Source: Ophiothrix spiculata (Eukaryota > Echinodermata > Ophiuroidea > Amphilepidida > Ophiotrichidae). From it: a stretch of 36,071 nt of DNA. The notes beneath the pieces are model-generated. The model made no database searches. It was not told the origin of the DNA and saw only the letters and a program-made list of their open reading frames with translations. How positions within the stretch are numbered: the first letter of the stretch is position 1; every line of letters begins with the position of its first letter. Position numbers and translations under genes: made by a program. The DNA lies in assembly GCA_000969725.1 (NCBI GenBank), contig JXSR01S064201.1. The stretch is one strand, 5' to 3'. Positions 20,878 through 32,210 of this stretch are shown here, piece after piece.

Positions 20878-21045
20878 AGGAAAAGTATCTAACTATGTCT
20901 AACAAAGTCAACTACAAGGTCAAATGTGACACGGAAATGCTTTCTAGTGATTTGAAAGCATTTTCAGAGATTTATATGCATTTATATTTTACATAACTTA
21001 ACAGAAGGGAGCTTTTGGAGTTGGAATGTTCTTATTCTTGTGTAT
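20878..21045 (-). repeat. Palindromic repeat family, copy 2 (minus)
   Basis: Read on the minus strand: AGCTCCCTTCTGTTAA, ATAAATGCATATAAATCTCT, CATTTCCGTGTCACATTTGA and CCTTGTAGTTGACTTTG. The order is that of the plus-oriented copies at 22508 and 23142. Confidence 0.75.
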
Positions 21046-21093
21046 TCAATTTTGAAATCCCCCCTTGTTTTGAAATTTTGAAAATCTCCAAAA

Positions 21094-21452
21094 TAATTAA
21101 TGTGTCGTTTCATCATTATTTTGACCATATTGAAATTGGTCACCAAATGTATTATTTATGTCATCATTACATCCATTAATTAGTGTAAGTGTCTCCTATA
21201 CTATGTTGCAAAGTGTGTGGAGGATATTAACTCCAAGGTCATCGGAAGCTTCCATCATATCCAGCAGCATTCCCTTCCTAAAGAAAACCATACAAGAAGA
21301 ATGGGGAAAGCAATCATTATCCCTTTACTGTGGGATTTTGTTGGGGAAAATAAAGGTGCATCCAAAGGATGTATAAATTGATGACATATATAATACATTT
21401 GGTGACCAATTTCAATATGGTCAAAATAATGATGAAACGACTTATTAATTTT
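21094..21452. mobile_element. Inverted-repeat element with ~75-bp arms
   Basis: GTCGTTTCATCATTATTTTG at 21104 and the following ACCATATTGAAATTGGTCAC are inverted at 21379-21452 (GTGACCAATTTCAATATGGT, CAAAATAATGATGAAACGAC). The arms differ at only a few of ~75 positions. The 212-base interior contains a 72-codon frame (21158-21376) without recognised domain. No obvious target duplication. Confidence 0.9.
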
Positions 21453-21559
21453 TGGGACATTTATCTGTCATAATATTTCCCTGTATACACTATCTTCAAA
21501 TTAATCACATAGTTGGATTCCTCATTAGGTTTCTTTTTGAAAAACGTATTACTTTTATC

Positions 21560-21660
21560 AACTACTTCATTTTATTCATTCATCCATTCATTCAAGGTTT
21601 ATTGAAATACATTGTAATCGCAGCAAAATGCTGAAATAAAACAATATAGCTTAAAATAAA
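21560..21660 (-). mobile_element. Possible LINE/SINE 3' end
   Basis: On the minus strand, GCTGCGATTACAATGTATTT is followed by CAATAAACCTTGAATGAATG and a few GAATG-type units, an AATAAA signal plus short-repeat tail of the kind seen at non-LTR element 3' ends. No coding homology lies upstream. Confidence 0.35.
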
Positions 21661-22505
21661 CATGCAATGACATTAAAATTACTTATAATTTGCACATATG
21701 AAACCAAGTATGCTTGCATATCTATGTTAGTACAAAAATGTTGGAGACAAGTGATTCTGCCGTTTGAAAGTTTTCGAGTGTACAAACCAGTATCAAACCC
21801 ATCGCCCATGGTGAGAATATGAGGTCCAGTCTTGTTAGCATGGTTAGTGGGCCTATTTGAGTTTTCTACTGAAGTGCAGTGGGTTTTTTCATGTGTCAAG
21901 CATTGGTAATTTTTGGTATTGTATTGGGTTTTTTAATTTCATAAATTTATTATCATCATTGAATATGATCTTGAACTTAGACTTAATATTCATTGTTTAT
22001 TAGTTTATTAATTTATCAACATTTACTGCACACTTTTTATATATGAATGGATCACGTTGTCATAATATTACCTGTCTTGACGTACGTAAGAAAGCTTTTG
22101 TCAAACAGAAACGTTTTATTAAAACATATCATCTGACAAAATCAAGTATGTTTTGAAAACAGCTAAATCATCTTAGCGCCCGCGGTAACAGTTATTAAAG
22201 TAGTTTCATCGATGTCTCCATCAGACATCTCAAGAAATCCAATAATTATGAAGCTTTTGTGACCTCCTACGCAACATTAATGTTCAAAATAGCTGAAGGT
22301 ATTCATTACATGATGCATTAACCATTGATTAGACAGGTACAAACCTGTTACATAAGAGTATTTTATTCTCATGACAGTTGCCTATATATTGGTCGAGGAT
22401 AACTGATAAGATTTGTATTAGTAGAATTTAAATTGCCTAACCTTAAGGTGCTTACTTTTCAATCCCACATTCTTTCTTTCTACATGGGAGCGAACAGTTG
22501 AATTC
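21661..22505. other. No gene seen
   Basis: The frame 21651-21899 (minus) has no recognised motif. AT-rich spacer. Confidence 0.4.
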
Positions 22506-22507
22506 GG

Positions 22508-22795
22508 CAGTACAAGAAACCCCAGAATCAATAACTCCCTTCTGTAAAAATATAAATGCATGAAAATGTCTTAAATGCGTTTATATTATACTACAAAGCA
22601 TTTTAATGTCTATATCCCAATCATAGTATCACATTTGACTTTGTAGTTGACTTATATCATATAGTTGAAGATGGAAGCTCATGAAGTTGGGGTTTCTTGT
22701 ACTGTCTGTTTAAATATCAACTATGTACAAAAACAATTATCTAACAATGTCTAAAAAAGTCTTCTACAAGGTCAAATGAGACAGTACTTTTCTTT
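22508..22795. repeat. Palindromic repeat family, copy 3 (most complete)
   Basis: CAGTACAAGAAACCCCA at 22508 is inverted at 22688-22704 (TGGGGTTTCTTGTACTG). Inside are ATAAATGCAT, AAAGCATTTTAATGTCTATA and TCACATTTGACTTTGTAG. Outside the right arm (22705-22795) the sequence continues with further family sequence in minus orientation (AACAATTATCTAACAATGTC, CTACAAGGTCAAATG). Confidence 0.8.
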
Positions 22796-23138
22796 TGTTT
22801 TAGTTGTGTAATAATTACGTATATCGTTTTGTGTCAAACCTAGCTGGAGGGACTTAGACAAGTTCAATATTTTGCAATGATGTGACAGTAATTTAGTTGT
22901 GAAATACTAATATCTTCTGATGAGCGAAGATTGGCCTTTGGCCTCCCTTGCGAACAAATTTGCCAAGCATGTAAGCTGATGTAACGAAGTCTATAACTTT
23001 TGTATATTTGCAATATATAAAGATTTCATATCGTATCTTTTATTGATTTTCTGCATACTTTAATAAAAAGGGCACCGTTTAAGTACAAAAGGGAAAGTAA
23101 AATATTTCTCGAACTTAACCATACAATCGAATAAGCTA
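22796..23138. other. No gene seen
   Basis: AT-rich sequence without recognised feature. Confidence 0.4.
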
Positions 23139-23141
23139 GTA

Positions 23142-23290
23142 CAAGAAAACCCCAACTGCAATAGCTCCCTTATGTAAAATATACTTAAAAATATAAATGC
23201 ATACAAATCTCTGAAAATACTTTCACATTACTAAAAATCATTTATCCCAATTATAGTGTATCATTTGACCTTTTAATAGAATACAACATT
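23142..23290 (+). repeat. Palindromic repeat family, copy 4 (partial)
   Basis: GTACAAGAAAACCCCAACTG, AGCTCCCTTATGTAAAATAT, ATAAATGCATACAAATCTCT and ATCATTTGACC match copies 2 and 3 in order. The right half is missing. Confidence 0.8.
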
Positions 23291-23605
23291 TTTATACAAT
23301 TAAAACATCTTTTTCTCGATGTCGCCATGTCAAAAAGAAACTTTGCTGATTTCAGACCTCAAGTAAACAAGCAAAAAAGTATTAACGGTATTAGTAGCAA
23401 AACATTAGCCCAAACTTTAAGAAAGGGTTTGACAATATTATATGGATATGACCCACATTCACAAACCATATTTTGACTGCCAGTTTTACTTATATAGGCA
23501 TAAATACAAAATATCTATTTGTATTTCCCCGCTCATTTGTGATTGCAGGTCTAATATAATATTACATCACTACCGGTATATCTAAGCCATAAAAGAAAAC
23601 ATTCG

Positions 23606-23795
23606 AACCGCGATATGAAGATTTTTAGTTACTACCGTGTAACCCAGCTAAATTTCATGAAGCTAAAAGAGACAGCACTTATCTTGATCCAAGCATATGG
23701 ACCGCGATTTGAAGATTTTTAGTTACTGCCGTGTAACCCAGGTAAATTTCATGAAGCTAAATGAGACAGTAGTTATCTTAATCCAAGCATATGTA
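23606..23795 (+). repeat. 95-bp tandem duplication
   Basis: ACCGCGAT.TGAAGATTTTTAGTTACT begins at 23606 and again at 23701. Both units end ATCCAAGCATATG. They differ at about seven positions. Confidence 0.93.
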
Positions 23796-24621
23796 TTTCT
23801 TACATTGACTTTGAATGATTTCAATTTGCATGATGGTCTCTTGAAAATGCTGTAACCCTAACCGACTTTTGCAAATAACGCTAATTGGAATCCAGCTCGT
23901 CTTACCAAAAAAATTTCAATTTAACAACCCATTCAATTATATTGTGTGCTCTATTTGAGCCAGATTGAGGTACAAACCACTATCGGTCAGGAAAGGTAGA
24001 GATACAAGAGTTGACTGAGTTCTACATTTACCAATGTATTTTAATACATTATAAATCAATTTGTTAAAATGTATTAATACTTTAATAATAATGTAATAAA
24101 AATATCATGCTATTAAGTCATGATATTTTTATACAGTTAAACGTTCAATGTTTTCATAATAATATTTTCATATTGATACATTAATTTATAATAGAGAAAT
24201 AACATATTAACTGCGTATCTAATATTAAATATTAAAATGATTTAGTATAATGATTTTTGCATGAAACAGTTCACAATGTTTACGTTAACATCACCTAGTT
24301 TTAAAAAGAAAAAAAAGTAAATAGAAAGACCCGATTGGCTTTATGCCAACAGTGCAAACAGACGGTGTGAAATCGCTTTTTCTTTCATTTTACCCGGTAC
24401 GTTTGCGGAAACGCATGCGTTTACTTAAATCGGTCCCTGGAGCCATTCATCCGGTTTGAATGCGTTTTAGTCGTGCGGAAACCTTTCTATAAGAGAAGAT
24501 GATGAAAATGGATCTGCACTGAAAACCGACGGACAAAATTGAATCTCAGCTTCAACCTGATACCATTCAGCATGAAGGCGCCATTCAATCGTGTGCTTAA
24601 AATATACCACTACCACTATCC
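23796..24621. other. No gene seen; AT hairpin at 24098-24130
   Basis: AAAAATATCATG (24098) and CATGATATTTTT (24119) form a perfect 12-bp stem. A slightly GC-richer stretch lies at 24350-24480. The minus frame 24467-24706 covers it partly but shows no recognised domain and overlaps a tandem repeat. Confidence 0.5.
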
Positions 24622-24733
24622 TTACAGTGAAAAACGCACCGTAACCGCACCATAAACAGATAAAAGGAATCTCACCTTTACAGTGCAAAACGCACCGCAA
24701 CTTCACCTCAAACGGATAAAAGAAATCTGGACC
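24622..24733 (+). repeat. 56-bp imperfect tandem duplication
   Basis: TTACAGTGAAAAACGCACCG (24622) and TTACAGTGCAAAACGCACCG (24678) start two units that share AAAC.GATAAAA.GAATCT further on. Confidence 0.85.
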
Positions 24734-25007
24734 CTGGAATCGTGAAGTATGTAAATCATGGTTGTTAGAATCACGTGGAATATAAATGCTATATATGATT
24801 GGTTGAGTTGACTGAAATGCCGCTTGTCACTGTCTTGTTACCTATCTTAGCATCTGTAGGATAGTTTTCTTTTCGCCGCAACACCACGACATAGACTCAC
24901 ATTCATACATGTATAAGTCAGTTAAGAAAGTCAATAGTTAAAACAAATGACAGTTATGAACTTCGCGTATGCGCATTAGGTTAATAACATAGTTTTTAAA
25001 GAAAACA

Positions 25008-25175
25008 ACCGGATTTAAAAGCATATTCCAAATCAATTGTAATTGATTGTGACAATTGTCCCTGGGTATGAGTGTTTATCTACTTCTATATATTGCAGGA
25101 TTACACACAGGATGTTTGTTCTATTTTGAATAATATTGATAATAAACTGCATATCCGCGGTCTGAAATCATAATA
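25008..25175 (+). repeat. Dispersed repeat R, copy 3 (short)
   Basis: GGATTTAAAAGCATA, GTAATTGATTGTGAC, TTTATCTACTT, ATAATATTGATAATAAACTG and GTCTGAAATCAT follow the order of 33955-34140. The rest of the repeat is not clearly present. Confidence 0.65.
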
Positions 25176-25900
25176 ATGATTTAGCAAAGATTTTTTTGTC
25201 CAAACGTAACTTATATTTTTTCTTGTCAATGAAAAACAAAACGTATTTAGTATAACTATTTATAACAAGAAAAAAACCCTACTGTAATGAAAATGGACTC
25301 TAGATAATCAATTTTGTGTTCTGCTGAACGTCATATATGACGTAATCAACGAAACTCTTAATAGGGTCTTGCAAAAAATGCATACATCGAAATCTAGCAT
25401 GTTATAACAAGTCTTGGAAATGAAAAAAAAAATCAACAGGAAAATTTGAACTAATAATACACTGACCATCGGACCAGTCTATTATAAGTGTTTTAATGCT
25501 TTATATGGAGTCTTTCACCTGTTCACAGAGGTCGTAAGAAGTTCCAACAGCTTGGCGATTTAGCTGTATTGAAAACGAAAAAAAAAAATCTTTATTGAAA
25601 ATAAATTCCGCAAAGCGTTGTTTTTTGTTATTTAAAATGAATGCGGTTTAGTCAGATTTTTCAAAGCTATTTTTTCAAAAGCATTTAAAATATCACCATA
25701 AAAGACCATAAAAGAGGCATCGGTTTCAAATTTCATTCAAACGATCATTTTTGTTTTATGTGAGAAATTCTGCATATCAATAGTTGAACATATTTGTGTA
25801 CCCCTAGGTATGGTTTCCATTGAAGGCATGTTTTCACTTGTGTTTTTACTAATTTAACCTGTTTCAGTCGTGGAATATCACATGCTTTTGATATGGGAGA
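25176..25900. other. No gene seen
   Basis: AT-rich sequence with A runs near 25424 and 25580. No recognised feature. Confidence 0.4.
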
Positions 25901-25902
25901 TG

Positions 25903-26356
25903 TATATGTGTCTCGTCATATCGAAAGGTACCTTAATACCGGCATAGTAAATTACGAGATACAGGCCATTGAAATTGAGCATAGTCAAAAATCAAGTCCA
26001 AGGTTGAATTTATAATTTCATCAGAAACGTTACCTTTGAAGTGTATTCTATCATATTAATCAGGTTCCAACATCCAAAACCTAAGACAAATGTTTTAAAA
26101 ACCGAGATAAAAATCCTTTCTCCATTCACGCTTTACCAGTACAGAAACTTTTAACTTGATTTTCTCAGAACTTTAGTTTTCGGAATCAGCCCGATACCTT
26201 TTACCAATTTTGATGTAACTATGTAATCGAACATCCAATAACCAAAAGCAAGGTGTCATTTTAAAGCTTAAAATATAATCATTCAGATGAGACCAAAAAA
26301 TCAATTTTAATTTCGCCGACCTTAAGGTACCTTTCGATATGACGGGTCACATATAT
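25903..26356. mobile_element. Inverted-repeat element (MITE-like), ~450 bp
   Basis: TATATGTGTCTCGTCATATC followed by GAAAGGTACCTTAA at the left is inverted at the right: TTAAGGTACCTTTC then GATATGACGGGTCACATATA. Arms are ~34 bases with two mismatches. TA occurs at both edges, so a TA target is possible. It is non-coding. Confidence 0.85.
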
Positions 26357-27164
26357 GAGCAATAAATTGCCACTAAATTTTTTTTATAAAGTTCGGAAAA
26401 GCTAAACCAATTGGACCGAGCGCCTTTAGTAGATTAGCCCTGTGAAACCTTTGTATTTGCCAATTTTCTCTTTATTAGAAGAACACGTGTAAGCATTTAC
26501 AATTGCATTTATGTTGTATACTCTTTAAAGAACATTTGATTTTGATTTTTGAGCAGCAGCAACTTAAAGTTTATCATCCCAAAAATTCTTTCCCGTCAGG
26601 CCACATTTCAAAATTATATTAAAATTGGATTCTAGAAGCGAAATGAGAATGTGATGGCAGTTGTGATTTTCCACTAATTTGTTTGAAATTTTGAGTCACA
26701 AAATGATATAAAAAATCATTCGTCTCCCGAAAAAATATTGTACACCTGATATTTTCAAACCCAATTTACATATTTGCCAGTTAAGAGCGGCGCAGCATCT
26801 TTACTCTAAAAGGTTGTCTTTAATATATAGACTGAGAATTCCCTTAACCAATAGTCCATCCTATTTAAAATTTCAAGGAATAAATCGTCATAAATAAATG
26901 TTTTAGCCTACAAATCTGTAACGATGATAAATGCTGTAAAATTAAAAAGAAATATGGAATCAATGTGCATACAAATTGCGACTATCATAAACAAAGTAAC
27001 AATCTGGGTACATAAATGATACAACTGGATTAAAGGGCATGTTTGCATATTTTACCAGATTTTAACATTTTGTTAAAGCATTTTTAATAAGATTTATTAA
27101 ATTGAGGCATTGGGCAAGTAAAAATTACATTATTTTGGAATTGTAGAAATTTATATACAAACAA
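26357..27164. other. No gene seen
   Basis: AT-rich spacer without recognised feature. Confidence 0.4.
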
Positions 27165-27166
27165 AT

Positions 27167-27303
27167 ATACAAATGTATATGACAATTTTCAGATCTCTGG
27201 GTTAAACTATGGTCCTTCAGTGACTAAAATTTAGCTATGTTGGTCACTTCAGCTCCATAGTTTTAACCAGAGATCTTCAAGTCAGTATATATTTGTATAA
27301 TAT
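27167..27303. repeat. Near-continuous palindrome, ~137 bp
   Basis: AGATCTCTGGGTTAAACTAT (27191) pairs with ATAGTTTTAACCAGAGATCT (27256-27275), and TCAGTGAC with GTCACTTCA. Looser pairing continues outside (ATACAAATGTATATGAC against GTCAGTATATATTTGTAT). The loop is only about 15 bases, so it could fold as a hairpin or be a small foldback element. Confidence 0.85.
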
Positions 27304-28394
27304 ATGCGGCTATCTAGCAAGCTTTTTTTCAAAACAGATCTATATTTTCTTTTTGACAATAACAAAAGAAAACTATAAAATTCAATATATTTTCTGAACA
27401 AAGATATTGGAGGTTAGAAGGGAGTGATATTACTAGGTAAAAAAGATATCTTACTCGTTGTAATACGTAAGTTTGATTGAATTTGGTATTGCAGGTACTA
27501 TCTATATACGTCAACGTTTAATGTGTATTTTGTTTGACACTAAATAACCTTAAAATCTCATGCCTCCTTTGGGGGAACTCTGCATTAATGCGTCAAAACG
27601 AAACTTTCATTTATTCTTGACCACGTATGAAAATCGATTTTAAATTTGCTATTGAAAAATGCCTTGAACGAGATGGCTTAGAGAATAATAATTAACATAT
27701 TATTATATAGATCTTGTCATTTTATTTCAAAAGCTGGGATTTTGTGCTTTTAACGTTGAAATGTTAATGTGTATATTACATCAATTTTTTTTTGGCTTGG
27801 TACTTTTTGGTATTTTATCGCTGAAGAGAATCCTGAAAAATCACAGTTGAAATAAATATAGAAGGTGAAAAAAAACCCTCAAAACAAATTAACAAGAATG
27901 TAATCGGTGGTGAGATTGATACATATCTTTATCATTGAAAACTGCCAAATGAAAATCTGCTCGCACTTTATTTGCCCGAGTAGAAAAGGGGAGGAGTAAT
28001 TGGTTATGTCTGTTTGCCTTGCAACATTTCGCAAAATGGAAGTGAATCATAAATGTTGTTATGTTGATGATAGAAGCCTACTCTCCATTATGATACAAAA
28101 CATTCAACGCATAGAAAATAAGAAGAAAATTAGAATTACAAAACCTTAATGGACTGGAGCAGAAATAAAATAACATCAACAAAGCAGAGAGGAGACAGAA
28201 TACATGGTATATGGTATATTCTCTTCTCAAGTTTTGATAAAGAATAAAAAAGACTTACAAGCCTCTTTTATGACGCCTGTATCAATTTTCACTTAAATGT
28301 TGCCTTGAACAACCACGCAATACAAACACTTTAATGGATATGTAATAACACATGTCAGAGAGAAATGTCTATGAATTAACCAAACGAAGTAGGC
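27304..28394. other. No gene seen
   Basis: The frame 27329-27514 (minus) has no motif. AT-rich spacer. Confidence 0.4.
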
Positions 28395-29225
28395 ATTATT
28401 TGGGTTTAATAATGTATCTGAAAGAAGCGACAGGATTTCAAAGTATATTCTGTTTTAAAACATCTATCGAAATTAATTCTTATACCATGGATAAGAATCA
28501 TTGTTTCAATTTATTTAAGTGCATAATTTTGTTTTGAAGATCAACACATACGGCTTATATGGCCTAAATTAGGTAATATTGACTGTAACTTATATAGGCA
28601 TACGTTAGATTTGTATTTCATGTCGTTTTCCATACTCTGTAAATTATTATTACTATTTAGGTGTACACAAAATATAAATATTCTCATATATACATTAAGT
28701 TCTTTGGATAATACAATGTATTATGCCGTGTTTCACAGAACTGTTTCGTAAAGGACTTTCCGTGTTTGACAGAGCTGTTTCGTAATGGACGTTCCGTGTT
28801 TGAAAGAGCTGTTTCGTAATGGCCTTTCTAAACTCTTACTCATCGAAAACACTCAGCAGAACGTAGTTGACAAAAATTATGAAACATTTCCTAACATTAT
28901 TGTTCCATCTTTCCTTTCGTTCGTCTTTCATATAGCCTAGATTGAAAAGGGTGCTTTCAGCACATGACGCTCAATTCAATTAGCGTGAAACGTTGCATCT
29001 GACGACCTCGCATTAAGTTATTAAAATGGTTTTGCAATTTGCTTTCTTTTTCAAGATAGTAATGTTGTTAAAACTCTCAAAGGGAATGTGTCTGATGGTT
29101 GTATCTTAATAAAAGTGCGCTATATCTCCAGAAACCTTAATGCAAATGTTATACGATTACATGCAATTTGTTATTTTGTGCTCCAAATAATTTGATTTGT
29201 GGTTCTAATAAGTTCTAAAATTAAA
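28395..29225 (+). repeat. Dispersed repeat R, copy 1
   Basis: The first part (28400-28600) parallels 33922-34125: TTTAATAATGTATCTGAA, TTAATTCTTATACCATGGAT, TTTAAGTGCAT and TTAGGTAATATTGA. The last part (28985-29225) parallels 34505-34649 plus 35181-35260: AAACGTTGCAT, TGATGGTTG.ATCTTAATA, CTCCAGAAACCTTAATGC and GTTCTAAAATTA.ATAAA. The frame 28352-28537 lies within it and is not conserved as protein. Confidence 0.75.
28726..28827 (+). repeat. 34-bp tandem repeat, 3 units
   Basis: Units at 28726, 28760 and 28794 each read CCGTGTTT.A.AGA.CTGTTTCGTAA.GG.C.TTC. They are contiguous with no spacers, so this is not a CRISPR-type array. Confidence 0.93.
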
Positions 29226-29760
29226 TAAAATGTAACTTACCCCCGCCCCTGTGAAAATGAAATTGACGCGCCAAAAAAGTTTAGTTGTTTTATACCATAG
29301 TATAGGATAGGGTCTCCTCTTTCTATTGGTTGATACCAAAATCATGAAAATCGGTCAAGGCGTTGATAACATAAAGTACTTTAGGTCGGAAAATTTCTTC
29401 GAAATCTGATTTTCGGCGAAAATTGAAAAAAAAAAAAATTCTCTATAAAAGTTATAAATATCGGTAGAAATGGTAGATCTAACATGTTCTGTAAGTTTAA
29501 GCTTGTTAGCATGCAGATATTGTTTTTCAAAATGGCGACTTTTTATATACGGGGGTGTTACCACCATCCCTACCCACGGACTTTGACAGCTTACCCTACC
29601 ACCACCGACTTCATCAAAATGACCGTAAAGGATGTAAAAACAATTACTTAAATGCCCGGGGTCACTTTGTTTTGCGTTTTGGAGCAATCGGCGACGATCC
29701 GTTAGGGGGGGGGGGGGTAATTCCCCCTTAGGTGGACGAGGGTCCAAAGATGTTACATTA
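29226..29760. other. Unassigned GC-richer segment with a 130-codon minus frame
   Basis: This segment lies immediately after the end of repeat R homology and is richer in G+C, with a G13 run at 29705-29717. The minus frame 29747-29355 opens with a proline-rich stretch (from the G run) and has no domain I recognise. ATGTAAC at 29231 and GTTACAT at 29752 are inverted near the two edges. It may be an inserted element rather than a gene. Confidence 0.35.
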
Positions 29761-31604
29761 ATTTATATGTAATGGAAAAATAGAACATTTGCAGAAATAA
29801 CGTGCTCAAAAAAAGTGGGCAAAATATAAAATATTTTCTGGAATGAATTTTTATTTTAAAACTTCAAGAATTATGTTCAAGAAGGTTTGAAAGAACTAAA
29901 AATTACCAAATTTTACCCCTTGGACCAATTTGGCCCAAAAGTTTCTACGGCCTGCCCAGAAGTGAGTGGTTTCGACAGCACACGTCACGTATATTTAAAT
30001 GATACATTTGGCCTTCGGCTTAAATTACATTTCGTTTTTACACCATCGTCGAAAATCAATTGTGTCTTTATAGGGAAATATATACAGTTTATTTCATGCA
30101 TTCACTAACCACCTGCTCCAATGATATAAATAATACATGCAGTTTAAATAATCTGCTAACAGATCTCTTCACGAAATCATTTATAAATGGCATTACTGTA
30201 TTTTCTACTTTGTATTTTTTTAGGATGTTCCAACTATAGGAGTATTTAGGATTGTCAGGAAACTGCTTCTAAAGCACAGTAAACAACAAATAGACTCTCA
30301 TTAAGAGTAGGCAGTTCAGTGACGTCATGTATTTTTTGAACAAAAAATTCAACACACAAACTGGTTGTCATAATGGCATGGAACTAAGTTTTAAAATTGT
30401 GATTTCACCATTTATACCGTATAGTTTTTTGTTCTGCTTTGGAAATGTTTATTGTATCTTATATACTGACCATGAAATATCAAAGTCATCCAACTATCCA
30501 ATCTTGATATATTCATGAAAAAGTAACATTATGTCTTCTCAGATTTTGGAACAACACACAGTGTGTTTATGGCATGATGGTCTATGAGGTTCTGTATGGC
30601 ACCGTACTTTTCTCGTTTTTCCTGCCTGAACGACATGTATTTTTGGTAAATGGGGCTTAAAACTGCTGAGAATGCAATGTAATGTGCAAAACCCTTTTTT
30701 TAATTTCTTGCTTGCAGTTTTTAAAATTGAATTAGACGGATAATTGCTCTGCCCAAAGAAAATTGATTGTTAAAAAATCATATCACATGTTACGTAAAAA
30801 TCGGGACGATCAGGACAAAATGCAAATTTGTCATCAGGACGATATATACGTTTGCACATCCTGACACAAACGTCTGGCTGCGCCACTGCTCTTCATGAAG
30901 TAATGATGTCATTGAGTGTCCACGTTTGTGTTTTTGTTACTCCATGATATCATTTTTGGTTTCATGTAGTTACTTTTGTTGTTAGAGGACGTTTCGTATG
31001 GAGTATTCTTAAATATACTGATGCTCCTTGTATTAATAACAAATCCTTTGCATTAATCCAAATCAAAACAAAATGCAGAATTAGAAGTTTGTGTTCTTGT
31101 ATACTATATAAGAATGTAAAACTGTAATTCATTATTGTAGCAGATCTATATATGATTTTTAATGAACTACACTCGTGTTTGCTGACCGTTAATTGAATTC
31201 TAGGTTGTAAATATAATTTTGATACACAAGCATAGTTCAAATTTTGCATTCGCATGTTTCAGTAAGTGGTATACACACAAAAAATAATCATTCCAAGCTT
31301 ATTGTTAAATTATGTCGTATTTCCAGTCAGAATTTATATTGAAAATCCATATGCAGGTAAAAAGGACACATTGGTTCTAGGAATTCATCGTGCTTTCTCC
31401 ATCCATCCATTTTCTGTATTTTATAGTATATCAAGAATGAAATAAATAATAGTTTCGTACGTATTTGATATTGATATTGATTATCTACATTAGAGAATAG
31501 AATAGTTTGCAGAAAGTAGGCAAAAAAGAAGTTAAAAACAGCAACGCTAAACGTAACCTGCTAACCATAGACCATAATATTATGATGTAAACTAAGGTCA
31601 ACTT
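29761..31604. other. No gene seen
   Basis: Frames at 29887-30108, 30327-30518 (plus) and 30962-31255 (minus) have no recognised motif. No clear repeat. Confidence 0.4.
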
Positions 31605-31605
31605 C

Positions 31606-32120
31606 ATATCTAACCAATTCTGAGAAAATGCGTCTATTCAAGTTTCAGCAAGCATGAAACATTTTGACCTCAATGAAACTCTAAAAGTCAGAAAATGCAA
31701 TTTGGAGTTGAACACATTTTAAGATGTTGCAATCTAGCGAAGCCAATATACATCAGTGTCCTAGATTCACCATTGATTGATTGTTACCTGCAAGCAGGCA
31801 ATGCCAATAACGGAAAGAGTGGTTAGCAATACGGATCATTAACATTAAAAAAAAGATATCTAACCAATACTGAGAAAGATACTTCTCTTCAAGTTTAAGC
31901 AACTATGAAACATTTTGACCTCAAAGAAGCTCTGAAAGTCAGAAAATGCAATTTGCTTGCAGTTGAACACATTTTAAGATGTCAATCTAGTGAAGCCAAT
32001 ATACATCAGTGTCCTAGATTCACCATTGATTGATCGTCACCTGCATGTAGACGATGCTAATAACGGAAAGAGTGGTTAGCAATACGGATCATTAATATTG
32101 GGGGAAAAAAATAAGATATC
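31606..32120 (+). repeat. 250-bp tandem duplication
   Basis: ATATCTAACCAAT starts units at 31606 and 31856. Both carry CATGAAACATTTTGACCTCA or close variants, AGTCAGAAAATGCAATTTG, CAATATACATCAGTGTCCTA, GATTCACCATTGATTGAT and AACGGAAAGAGTGGTTAGCA. Identity looks like 85-90 percent, with a few indels. Confidence 0.93.
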
Positions 32121-32210
32121 GTACGTATGTTTTTGATGCTGGTTGACCTTGTACCTTTTCCATACTTTTTTCGGCTAACGTAAGCAAGTGTAGGTTAGGG
32201 TTAATAATTA

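Noticed and set aside
24467..24706. 79-codon minus frame as a gene
   Set aside because: It partly overlaps a 56-bp tandem duplication, has no recognised domain and no neighbouring exon evidence.
28726..28827. CRISPR-like array
   Set aside because: The 34-bp units are directly contiguous with no spacers, and the DNA is eukaryotic in character.
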